Source of the DNA: Roseibium algicola
Lineage (GTDB): Bacteria; Pseudomonadota; Alphaproteobacteria; Rhizobiales; Stappiaceae
DNA: 64,000 bases
NCBI RefSeq assembly: GCF_001999245.1
Contig: NZ_CP019630.1
Location: 4,369,001 to 4,433,000 of the forward strand
Direction: 5' to 3'
Shown here: in pieces, positions 16,813 to 23,777 of the stretch
Layout: every line of letters begins with the position of its first letter
How positions within the stretch are numbered: the first letter of the stretch is position 1
Notes under the pieces: model-generated
Told to the model about the DNA's origin: nothing
The model's input: only the letters and a program-made list of their open reading frames with translations
Database searches by the model: none
Position numbers and translations under genes: made by a program

Positions 16813-17400
16813 ATGCCAGCTGAGATCAGAACGCTGACGGGCGAGGAGTTGACAGCTGCGCTGAACGATCTTGCGCGCCTGAGGATATCCGTCTTCCGCA
16901 GCTGGCCATATCTCTATGAGGGGTCTCTGGAGTACGAGGCCGGATACCTGCAACGCTATGCCCGGACGGAGGGGGCGGTGATTGTCGGTGCATATGACGG
17001 CAGCCGGCTGGTTGGCGCGGCGACAGGTGAGCCGCTCGGTGCCGAACTGGAGGCTTTCAAGACCCCTTTCCTCAAGCAGGGACTGGATCCGGAAAACGTC
17101 TTCTACATGGCCGAATCCGTTCTGGATCCTGTCTACCGTGGCCAGGGCATCGGCCATCGCTTTTTTGACGAGCGCGAAGCGCACGCCAGGCGGCTCGGTT
17201 TCGGTGAAGCAGCCTTCTGTGCGGTGATCCGCCCGGACACGCACCCGCTGAAGCCGGCGGACTACGCCCCGCTCGATCCGTTCTGGCGCAAACGCGGTTA
17301 CGAAAAGCTGGAGGGTGTCGTCGTGACGTTTCCCTGGCGCGATGTCGGCGAGAACGAAGAAACCGACAAGCCGATGCAGGTTTGGCACCGGAACCTTTGA
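16813..17400 (+). CDS. GNAT-family N-acetyltransferase
   Basis: 195 residues from ATG 16813 with GGGAGG just upstream. The acetyl-CoA-binding motif A is AESVLDPVYRGQGIGHRFF (about residues 100-118, R-G-Q-G-I-G). The N-terminal half (LRISVFRSWPYLYEG) is typical of a proteobacterial GNAT subgroup of unknown substrate. It is followed by a strong terminator and has no operon partner. Confidence 0.85.
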   Translation: MPAEIRTLTGEELTAALNDLARLRISVFRSWPYLYEGSLEYEAGYLQRYARTEGAVIVGAYDGSRLVGAATGEPLGAELEAFKTPFLKQGLDPENVFYMAESVLDPVYRGQGIGHRFFDEREAHARRLGFGEAAFCAVIRPDTHPLKPADYAPLDPFWRKRGYEKLEGVVVTFPWRDVGENEETDKPMQVWHRNL

Positions 17401-17448
17401 GGGAACGCGGCAGCCGCTGACCGGTGAACGAAGTTTTGGACAAAAGAA

Positions 17449-17481
17449 AACCGGGGCCTGGAAACCAGGCCCCGGTTTTTT
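17449..17481. terminator. Rho-independent terminator
   Basis: Stem AACCGGGGCCTG (17449-17460) / CAGGCCCCGGTT (17466-17477) followed by a T-run, between the convergent GNAT and SIMPL genes; the preceding A-rich stretch allows it to work for the minus strand too. Confidence 0.92.
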
Positions 17482-17496
17482 GTTTCCCGCGCGTGG

Positions 17497-18243
17497 TTAC
17501 TTCAGCGTCCAGCGGATGGTGACATTCGCGCTGATGGTTTCCTCGCCCGCCTCGATCGGCACATCGGCGGACTTGGCCATCATCATGCCCTCGGCGCGCA
17601 TCATGTAGGGGCGAGGCATTTCGGTGCCGGTTTCCGTGATGTCGGCAATGGTGCCTAGATCGACACCGGCAGCGGTAGCAAAGATGCCTGCCTTGTGCCG
17701 AGCGTCCTCTACGGCCTTCTTGCGGGCTTCATCCAGTATCTCGTCGGCATTGCTGACTTCAAAGCGGATGGAATCGACCGAGTTTGCACCGCTTTCGACG
17801 ACAAGCGTCAACAGCCCGCCAAGCTTGGCCAGATCGCGGATCTTGACCTCAACACCGTTGCGAACCTCATAACCGGCAATATCCGGCTGGCTGCTGGAGT
17901 TCTTGGAGTGATCATAGCGCGGATAGATGCCGAACCCCTTGGTCTGGATGTCCTTGGCTTCGATGCCGTTTGCTTTCACCGCTTCAATGACCTTGGCGAT
18001 TGCGGCGCTGTTTTCAGCCAGAACGTCGGCAGTGGATTTGCCGGTGGTGACGACGCTTGCGGAAATGACGGCCATGTCGGGGGCAACGGAAACAGCACCG
18101 CGGCCCTGCATGGTGATCGTGCCGGCCGGTGCCGGGGAATCCTGCGCGACAGCCGGTGCGGCACTCACGAGCGCGGCACTGAGGCCAGCGGCCAGAACAG
18201 CCTTGCGCAGCAGGGAGACGGAGGGGAAAAGAGGGGCATTCAT
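17497..18243 (-). CDS. Exported SIMPL-domain (DUF541) protein
   Basis: 248 residues. A signal peptide is evident (LLRKAVLAAGLSAALVSAAPAVAQ, cleavage near residue 34). The mature part is a SIMPL/DUF541 domain, starting GTITMQGRGAVSVAPDMAVI and containing GYEVRNGVEVKIRDLAKLG near residue 125. These are periplasmic or outer-envelope proteins linked to oxidative stress defence (YggE-like) with no known enzyme activity. It starts at ATG 18243; upstream AAGGATAAG may serve as the ribosome site. It stands alone. Confidence 0.88.
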   Translation of the reverse strand: MNAPLFPSVSLLRKAVLAAGLSAALVSAAPAVAQDSPAPAGTITMQGRGAVSVAPDMAVISASVVTTGKSTADVLAENSAAIAKVIEAVKANGIEAKDIQTKGFGIYPRYDHSKNSSSQPDIAGYEVRNGVEVKIRDLAKLGGLLTLVVESGANSVDSIRFEVSNADEILDEARKKAVEDARHKAGIFATAAGVDLGTIADITETGTEMPRPYMMRAEGMMMAKSADVPIEAGEETISANVTIRWTLK

Positions 18244-18393
18244 ATGAACTTATCCTTGATGGAAACAGTTTGTTCGATGGCCGGACACTCGCTTGTGATT
18301 GCGGCGGCGTAATGACGGTTGTGTTCATCTGCCGTTCATCGGCAAAACCCGGCAGATGTCCTCGAAAGTTGTTTGAAAATCTTTCCCGGAGGC

Positions 18394-19461
18394 CTAACCC
18401 GTGGTGCCGGTCTTGCCCGACAGGCCGCCGACCTCGCCGGTCTGCGACAACAGAATCGCAATCGGCCTGGAACCTTCGAAACGGGCGCAGACGATCACGA
18501 TCATCACCGTCAGCGGGACGCACAGAACCATGCCGACAACACCCCAGATCGCCCCCCAGAAGGCCAGCGACAACATGATGACGAGGCCTGACAGATTGAG
18601 GTTGGATCCCATCAGGCGCGGTTCGACCAGATTGCCGATGGTGAACTGGATGAGGCCGAGGCCCGTCGCAATTGCGATGAAGGGACCGAGCGTGTCGTAA
18701 TAGACCACCGCCAGGAGGCTGGGAAAGATCACGCCGATCAGCGAACCGATGGTTGGAATGTAGTTGAGCAGAAAGGCGATGAAGCCGAACAAGGCCGCGT
18801 AAGGCAGGCCGATGGCGATCAGAACAAGGCTGGTCAAAACGCCCGTGGCAACCGAGACGGCGGTCTTGATCGAGAAATAATGCATGATCGAGCGGTTGAT
18901 CTCGGCCCGCATGGCAAACGCGGCTTCCGCCCGCTCGGGCGAAGGAAACAGGCGTTCGAACTTGCGGTCGAATGTCGACTGCTCGAGCACCAGGAACAGG
19001 ACATAGATGAACACAAGACTGGCCGACCCGGCCAGCGTCGTCACAAGGCTCGCCCCCGCGGTCACCATGCGCGGCACGATGGAATCGGGCAGAAGGTCCT
19101 TCAACTCGATCGGGTCATTAAGGTGCAGTTGGGTGGATGCCTGGTTGAAGAGTTCTTCCAGCCGCCGCTGATAGGTTGGTGCGTCCAGTGCAAGCTGGGT
19201 GAGATTGACGGTCACGATGTCGAGCACCACGGTGCTGGCAAAGAAGATCGTCAGCAACGCCAGTGAAAACGACACCAAACGGGGCAGGCGCCAGCGGCCA
19301 AGCGGAATATGCGCAAAGACATGTGCCAGCGAGTTGATCATGTACCAGACGATCAGCGCGATCACGAACGGCAGGATGAGGGACCGCCCGACCACCAGCA
19401 GCCAGCCGATCATGCACACAAGCAGGACACTCAGCGTGGCGGTGAGAAGCGGTGATCGCAT
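18394..19461 (-). CDS. AI-2E-family (PerM/YdiK-like) membrane transporter
   Basis: 355 residues with about eight membrane helices and the family's central hydrophilic domain (about 95-200). The signature LNYIPTIGSLIGVIFP occurs near residue 235, and GNLVEPRLMGSNLNLSGLVIML near 280. Such proteins are proposed exporters or Na+/H+ antiporters; the name does not prove autoinducer-2 transport. It is a single gene. Confidence 0.87.
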   Translation of the reverse strand: MRSPLLTATLSVLLVCMIGWLLVVGRSLILPFVIALIVWYMINSLAHVFAHIPLGRWRLPRLVSFSLALLTIFFASTVVLDIVTVNLTQLALDAPTYQRRLEELFNQASTQLHLNDPIELKDLLPDSIVPRMVTAGASLVTTLAGSASLVFIYVLFLVLEQSTFDRKFERLFPSPERAEAAFAMRAEINRSIMHYFSIKTAVSVATGVLTSLVLIAIGLPYAALFGFIAFLLNYIPTIGSLIGVIFPSLLAVVYYDTLGPFIAIATGLGLIQFTIGNLVEPRLMGSNLNLSGLVIMLSLAFWGAIWGVVGMVLCVPLTVMIVIVCARFEGSRPIAILLSQTGEVGGLSGKTGTTG

Positions 19462-19718
19462 GGTGGCTCCGGCGGGCGAGTTTGGCAGGTCTGTTCCCCG
19501 GGCGACTCGTCAAAGGCCCGGCTGCCTCATTTAGACCCGATGGCGCAGGCGAACGGAACCGCTTTTTCCATCAAGGCGATCCAGACCTCCTGAGAAACGC
19601 TTCCACCGCGCCAGTTTCCCAACCTTTTTCACCCTGCCGTTGCAAAGCACTTGCCCCGGAGATTGGCCATGGTATAGGGAACCAGACGCAGGGCCTTGCA
19701 AAGGCTTTGCCCTGCCGT

Positions 19719-19795
19719 GGGCCTGTAGCTCAATTGGTTAGAGCCGTCCGCTCATAACGGATTGGTTGGGGGTTCGAGTCCCTCCGGGCCCACCA
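19719..19795 (+). tRNA. tRNA-Ile (CAU anticodon, lysidine type)
   Basis: 77 bases, cloverleaf drawn by hand: acceptor GGGCCTG (19719-19725) pairs with CGGGCCC (19785-19791) with one U-G wobble, then discriminator A and encoded CCA. Anticodon stem GTCCG/CGGAT encloses loop CTCATAA, anticodon CAU. The TTGGT after the anticodon stem and the GGGCC acceptor resemble bacterial tRNA-Ile2 (decoding AUA after lysidine modification) more than elongator Met. It is the integration target of the adjacent element. Confidence 0.85.
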
Positions 19796-20970
19796 CTCCA
19801 CTTTCGGGGTGTTGATTTTCCTGCATTTTTTCCTCTTTTTGTCCCACTGGATTTGATGGTGGAGGAAAGTGGGACATTTTTCGGTTTCGTTGATATTTCA
19901 AGGTGCTCGAACGCTGACTTGGCGAGACGTACTTGTTCAGCCTTTTTGGTGTAGATCCGAGCAGTCTTTGAATCGGTCCAGCCGAAGACGGCCATTAGCT
20001 GGTATTCCGTAGCGCCAGCTTCTGCCAGCACGGTCGCAGCCGACTTTCGTAGACCATGAGAAGAACACTGTTTAAGCCCCGCCGCGTTGCACCAGTCCCG
20101 CATCTTGTTGCCAAAGCCGTTCGAGCTGAACGGTTTGCCGTACTCTGTCGTCAGAAAGGTATCATGGCCTTCTGGGACGTCGCGGAGCGCGTCCATGAGG
20201 GCCCTTGTGATTGGCAAGACAAGCAATTCATTCTTGCTTCCTTTCTGCGGTACCAGCTTGATTGTGTCGCCATCAAGGTTGTCCGGACCGAGCTGAACCA
20301 AATCTGACCTGCGAATTCCCAGGTTATAGAGTAGCTCGAACGCCAAACGGGCTGTGGTGCCGATAGGGTAATGTTCCCGGAACGTCGCTATTTCGCTTGC
20401 GGACCAGGTATGAAATCCGTCTGAGCGGTTGATCTTCGAAATTCCTTCAGCTGGATTTCGTGGCAACGGAAACCGCGCCATGAGATCAACGTCATTCATC
20501 GCCCAATTAAATAGAGCTTTCAGATATTTTACGAGTTTGTCCGCTGCCGCGGGTGTTTCACGGCGTTTCATTTGGCTGGCTTCCACATCGGACTTTCTTA
20601 GCTTCTGGAACGGCAGGTGGCCGACTGCCGCGCAATAGCGCCCCAAGACGCTGTACTTATCTCGTTGAGTGGTCTGATCCTGCTGTTGAAACGCCTTGGA
20701 TCGCTGATACTGGGCAAATAGCCAGCCAATTGAACCTGGATCCCAGTCATCAGCCTTCTTGGCTGCTGGTTGGTTGACGTTGCCTGCCATAACCCGATGA
20801 TACTCGGCGACGAATACCTCTGTGATATTGCCCTTCGCGTCGAGGAATGCGGACTGCATACGGTATTTGGGCAAGCCTGGCCGACGCAGATAAAACCGGA
20901 CGTTGCCGTGCCGATCCACATCTGCTGAACAATATTTAAAGGGTATCTTTTTTCGACTAGCCGACGGCAT
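19738..20970 (-). CDS. Tyrosine-type site-specific integrase whose C-terminus is encoded by antisense tRNA
   Basis: About 410 residues from ATG 20970 (an earlier in-frame start at 20997 is possible). The catalytic domain holds the tyrosine-recombinase set: Arg in YNLGIRRSDLVQLG, Lys in LVPQKGSKNELLVLP, His-x-x-Arg in SSHGLRKSAATVLAEAG, His/Trp box in AVFGWTDSKTA and the nucleophile Tyr in RIYTKKAEQV. The N-terminal core-binding domain lies at about 85-190. The last 18 codons (ending NQSVMSGRL) run antisense through the 3' half of the tRNA-Ile gene, stopping at 19738, so integration at this tRNA supplies the protein's C-terminus. It is preceded by two excisionase-like genes on the same strand. 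Confidence 0.9.
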   Translation of the reverse strand: MPSASRKKIPFKYCSADVDRHGNVRFYLRRPGLPKYRMQSAFLDAKGNITEVFVAEYHRVMAGNVNQPAAKKADDWDPGSIGWLFAQYQRSKAFQQQDQTTQRDKYSVLGRYCAAVGHLPFQKLRKSDVEASQMKRRETPAAADKLVKYLKALFNWAMNDVDLMARFPLPRNPAEGISKINRSDGFHTWSASEIATFREHYPIGTTARLAFELLYNLGIRRSDLVQLGPDNLDGDTIKLVPQKGSKNELLVLPITRALMDALRDVPEGHDTFLTTEYGKPFSSNGFGNKMRDWCNAAGLKQCSSHGLRKSAATVLAEAGATEYQLMAVFGWTDSKTARIYTKKAEQVRLAKSAFEHLEISTKPKNVPLSSTIKSSGTKRGKNAGKSTPRKWSGGPGGTRTPNQSVMSGRL

Positions 20971-21235
20971 AGTCGAACGGGTTTTCGGCGTCTTCATCTT
21001 CTGCAGTTGCCGTCGCTTCGGTCAGGTCATGAAGGCTCGATCGGAGGTCATCGACAAACCACCTTCTTAGTCCACCAATCTTATACCCTCTTGGCATCCA
21101 GCCGCGACCGACCCACGTGTCGAAAGTTGTTGGTGAAATGTCCAGCATGTCGGCGGCGGTAGATCTGCTGACAGCCAGCTTTATAGACCTTGTGTGTTTC
21201 TGCGAAAGGGTCATTGCAGCCACCAATGCCCTCAA
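20957..21235 (-). CDS. Excisionase/AlpA-like DNA-binding protein
   Basis: 92 residues. A winged-helix/MerR-like DNA-binding segment is seen in LAVSRSTAADMLDISPTTFDTWVGRGWMPRGYKIGGLRRW (shown in parts: STAADMLDISPTTFDTW and GLRRWFVDDL), typical of AlpA and recombination directionality factors. The stretch after it is acidic. Its end overlaps the integrase start and its start overlaps the end of the next HTH gene by 4 bases, so all three are one transcription unit. It probably directs excision or regulates the integrase. Confidence 0.7.
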   Translation of the reverse strand: MRALVAAMTLSQKHTRSIKLAVSRSTAADMLDISPTTFDTWVGRGWMPRGYKIGGLRRWFVDDLRSSLHDLTEATATAEDEDAENPFDYAVG

Positions 21236-21444
21236 GCTCTAGAAGAAGTGTGGGCCGCCGTTTCGCCGATTGGCGGTATCGTATTATTCTTGATGAATTC
21301 CTCGATTGCGCCATCTGGAATGAAAATTCCACCACCAATCCTTACGTGTCGCAGTTCGCGATTTTCAACGAGCTTGCGAATACGGCTTATTGGCCAACCT
21401 GTCCGGTTTGCCAGTTCTTTAATTGATTCCAATCCCAGAGCCAT
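21232..21444 (-). CDS. Small excisionase-family helix-turn-helix protein
   Basis: 70 residues from ATG 21444. The pattern ESIKELANRTGWPISRIRKLVENRELRHVRIGGG is the MerR-like HTH found in excisionase-family proteins that end in a basic wing and a short acidic tail (IPDGAIEEFIKNN). The gene is first in the leftward excisionase-excisionase-integrase unit, and its upstream region is shared with the divergent XRE repressor. The in-frame extension to 21489 is not used because the ATG at 21444 fits the domain edge. Confidence 0.65.
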   Translation of the reverse strand: MALGLESIKELANRTGWPISRIRKLVENRELRHVRIGGGIFIPDGAIEEFIKNNTIPPIGETAAHTSSRA

Positions 21445-21490
21445 TGTATCGAATTTTCTCCACTGGTATGAAAAACTTAGCTTTAGCAAC

Positions 21491-21531
21491 GTAGGAAGCT
21501 ATCATTTCCTACTTAGTACAAAAATCTGTAC
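21491..21531. promoter_or_regulatory. Paired palindromic operators of the element's genetic switch
   Basis: Two dyads lie side by side in the 103 bases between the divergent excisionase-like gene and the XRE repressor gene: GTAGGAA (21491-21497) - N8 - TTCCTAC (21506-21512), and GTACA (21516-21520) - N6 - TGTAC (21527-21531). The arrangement resembles a phage-type repressor control region. Which dyad binds the XRE protein cannot be told. Confidence 0.6.
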
Positions 21532-21547
21532 CGAGGTCAACCCTGAA

Positions 21548-21943
21548 GTGTCTGAAATTGGCAAACGATTAGCGGTTGTTCGAGAAAGTGCCGGATATTC
21601 GCAAATCCCGTTCGCGGAAAAACTCGGTGTTTCCCAGAGCTCCTACAAGAACTACGAACGCGGGGCTTCGCCGGTTCCCGTCGGCTTGGTCTGCAGGATT
21701 TGCGAGGAATACGATGTGTCGCCAGCATGGCTCTTGCTGGGTGAGGGACAGATAAAAAGTGAGATGAATGGTGAGCTTGTCGAAGCCGCTGTTCTTGCTG
21801 TGGAAAAATTTGCGCAAATGAATGATTTGGAGCCGCCACTAGAGAGGAAAGCCAAATTAATTCGATTTGTATATGAAGAGGTAATTTCAGGAAGAGACTT
21901 CGGCGATAAAGAGCTGAGGCGAATATTTAATACGGTCTTGTGA
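21548..21943 (+). CDS. XRE-family repressor of the integrated element
   Basis: About 131 residues from GTG 21548 (GAGG at 21533-21536 is 11 bases away; the start is uncertain). The helix-turn-helix domain covers residues about 5-65: IGKRLAVVRESAGYSQIPFAEKLGVSQSSYKNYERG, ending CEEYDVSPAWLLLGEG, the typical end of the Cro/CI-type HTH in which the family closes with 'WLL.GEG'. The C-terminal half is a short charged helix without an S24 peptidase, so it is not a LexA/CI-type self-cleaving repressor. It lies divergent from the excisionase/integrase genes, next to two operator-like dyads. Confidence 0.78.
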   Translation: MSEIGKRLAVVRESAGYSQIPFAEKLGVSQSSYKNYERGASPVPVGLVCRICEEYDVSPAWLLLGEGQIKSEMNGELVEAAVLAVEKFAQMNDLEPPLERKAKLIRFVYEEVISGRDFGDKELRRIFNTVL

Positions 21944-21950
21944 GATCTCT

Positions 21951-22433
21951 ATGAAAAATGAAAAGGCAGAAGTGATTTCTGAAGCACTTCTAACAAAACT
22001 CAATCAGAAGTTCTCTGAGAATTCCGAAAACGATAGCAGCGACGGTTTGTTTGGTGGGCTCGCTTTCTACAGAAAGAAGCGAAGGATCCTAAGCGAAGAA
22101 GAAATTCTTCAATTCTGGAAACGGAATGTGGTCAGAAGCAAGGTCATATCCTTATGCGCGCTCGTCCTGCCTCTTTTTGCAGCTTTTCTTTTGTTCCACG
22201 GGGTTTTGGAGCCGACTGTGGTTTGTTGGATTGGTCTCGGTGGTTTGACGATTTATGCGTTCTGTCAGCTGGTTCTGATTTATGGTCTCGAAAGGCTGCT
22301 CGGAACCTGGAGAGCCGCCTCGTTCAGGAAATCGCGAAAATCTGGAGAAAGGGCATGGAAGTTTGTCGATGCCTCAGAACTGACCTTTAGGGCCAACACT
22401 CCGTTGGACACAGCGGACGGATCGTCAAACTAA
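21951..22433 (+). CDS. Hypothetical two-helix membrane protein in the integrated element
   Basis: 160 residues, starting 7 bases after the XRE gene. Two hydrophobic segments (about 66-88 and 91-113) follow a charged N-terminal region with basic patches (FYRKKRRIL near 40), and the C-terminal tail is again basic. No family is recognised. Cotranscription with the repressor suggests a gene expressed in the integrated state, as expected for a superinfection-immunity or membrane-acting accessory protein, but nothing confirms that. Confidence 0.55.
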   Translation: MKNEKAEVISEALLTKLNQKFSENSENDSSDGLFGGLAFYRKKRRILSEEEILQFWKRNVVRSKVISLCALVLPLFAAFLLFHGVLEPTVVCWIGLGGLTIYAFCQLVLIYGLERLLGTWRAASFRKSRKSGERAWKFVDASELTFRANTPLDTADGSSN

Positions 22434-22554
22434 CTTTGCAACTTGTTGATCCAGTGCTTTTGCGAACTGCAATCCAGATCTTGAAGTGTCCAGCCGTTTG
22501 ACATGCGGTTTTCTGGAAAATCCCATTCACTCGATGCGCGAAAAGGAGACGGAG

Positions 22555-22866
22555 ATGACGGAAGCAACGGATCTTGCAACTTCTCTGCAAGAGAAGAGCG
22601 ATGCCAGGCTGTATATCCGCACAAAACCATTCATAAAGGTGACTATTATGAAGGCGGCAGAACTTTCGGGAATGGGTCTCAGCACCTTCGTGACCACTGC
22701 GGCATTCTTGCGCGCGCAAGATGTCATTGCAGCTCATGAAAGGACAGTACTGGCTCCGGACGATCACTCAACATTTTTCGAGGCGCTAGACCGCTCAGCT
22801 GCACCAACTGATAGTCTGTTGGGGTCTGCCAAGTTGCACAGAGAGGTTGTCGTCGAGGGTGACTGA
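22555..22866 (+). CDS. DUF1778/TacA-like antitoxin without a visible toxin
   Basis: 103 residues from ATG 22555, with AAGGAG 6-7 bases ahead. The N-terminal ribbon-helix-helix segment (DARLYIRTKPFIKVTIMKAAELSGMGLSTFV in the family layout) and the C-terminal FFEALDRSAAPTDSLLGS fit the DUF1778 antitoxins that neutralise GNAT toxins such as TacT. The usual partner gene would begin at or inside the antitoxin end; no GNAT of that type follows. The next gene, an acetyltransferase, is convergent and of RimJ type. It therefore looks like an orphan antitoxin left by decay or acting as an anti-addiction module. Confidence 0.65.
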   Translation: MTEATDLATSLQEKSDARLYIRTKPFIKVTIMKAAELSGMGLSTFVTTAAFLRAQDVIAAHERTVLAPDDHSTFFEALDRSAAPTDSLLGSAKLHREVVVEGD

Positions 22867-22939
22867 CGGCTTGGGTCGCTCAAACTCGGGCTACACGTTC
22901 GTTTCTACGCAAAATGCCTGTGTCAGAGAAATTGTTGCG

Positions 22940-23470
22940 TCAATCATCTGCCAATCGCCCGAATAGCCGCATGTCGAAGCGCTGGCGCCCTATGATCATT
23001 TTCCGCCTTTGAGTTCCCTCGTATCTAAATCCTGCATTGGTTAGAACGCGGCCTGAGGCTAAATTTCCAGCCAACGTCCAAGCTTCCAGCCGGTAGAGGT
23101 TCATTACCTGGTGGCAATGTTTGGTGACTACGATCAGCGTTTCTGTAGCGTATCCATTCCCCCAAAAAGGCTTGCCGAACTCGTAGCCGATGACTGCTAC
23201 TGACGCCCGTTTGTCGATTGAGTTCAAGCGAATGCAGCCAAGGAGTTCTCGGGTCTCGACGTCACGTACCATCCAGGCGAAACCCTTGCTTTGCTGAGAT
23301 AAGCGAACCATCCAGTCCACAAATCCTCTTGCACGTTTTTCGGTTGGCGCGCGAGGTAAGTCGGAGTGTGCCGATGTCTCTGGAGCAGATATGATCGGAT
23401 AATACTCTTCCCAGTCCTCGGAGCGAACTTGGGTTAACTGCAACCGACGGGTTGTCAAATCTAGAGCCAT
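22940..23470 (-). CDS. RimJ/RimL-like GNAT acetyltransferase
   Basis: 176 residues from ATG 23470 (GGAG at 23477-23480). The sequence starts LTTRRLQLTQVRSEDWEEYYPI, the standard opening of ribosomal-protein-type acetyltransferases, and has the acetyl-CoA site GKPFWGNGYATE (about residues 102-113) and the closing NAGFRYEG near 150. It would acetylate a protein N-terminus or small molecule. The long in-frame extension upstream to 23662 is rejected because it has no coding character. Confidence 0.82.
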   Translation of the reverse strand: MALDLTTRRLQLTQVRSEDWEEYYPIISAPETSAHSDLPRAPTEKRARGFVDWMVRLSQQSKGFAWMVRDVETRELLGCIRLNSIDKRASVAVIGYEFGKPFWGNGYATETLIVVTKHCHQVMNLYRLEAWTLAGNLASGRVLTNAGFRYEGTQRRKMIIGRQRFDMRLFGRLADD

Positions 23471-23777
23471 TCGAAGCTCCAGACACACACACATGCGAAA
23501 AATACGCAGGCAAAATGACAGAGTCTTTTCATTGAGAAATTTTTTGAGACAGTTGAAGCTATAGGGAAAATGGCCGCTTGTATTTGATGTCAAGTTCGCG
23601 ACAGGACTTCTGGAGAGCTTGTCTGCTTCTGCAATGCAGGCGTAGCGAACTTTATTTTTCACACTAAAGACAGGTAGACGGGATGTAGGAAAGTCGCTCT
23701 AAAGTGAAATCACCCACATTTGCTAAGGTTCGTCACTCGCTATGTTGAAGCGCATGCGATCACCGACCACCATCAAG

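Larger units (their letters stand above)
19738..22870. mobile_element. Small integrated element at tRNA-Ile, right end not defined
   Basis: The block following the tRNA is more AT-rich than the flanks and carries integrase, two excisionase-like HTH proteins, an XRE repressor divergent from them, a membrane protein and a lone antitoxin. The left attachment site would be the tRNA 3' end. I searched by eye for a second copy of the tRNA tail (TCCGGGCCCACCA and GGTTCGAGTCCC) to the right and did not find one, so the right border is set only by the last element-like gene. It may be a degraded prophage or satellite that lost its replication and transfer genes. Confidence 0.6.

Noticed and set aside
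14616..16814. A 732-codon minus-strand frame over dddL, the oxidoreductase and cytochrome b561
   Set aside because: It is a mirror frame of three recognisable genes in high-GC DNA and has no family likeness.
22940..23470. The RimJ-like GNAT as toxin partner of the DUF1778 antitoxin
   Set aside because: It is convergent to the antitoxin, not overlapping downstream on the same strand, and its sequence is RimJ-type rather than TacT-type.
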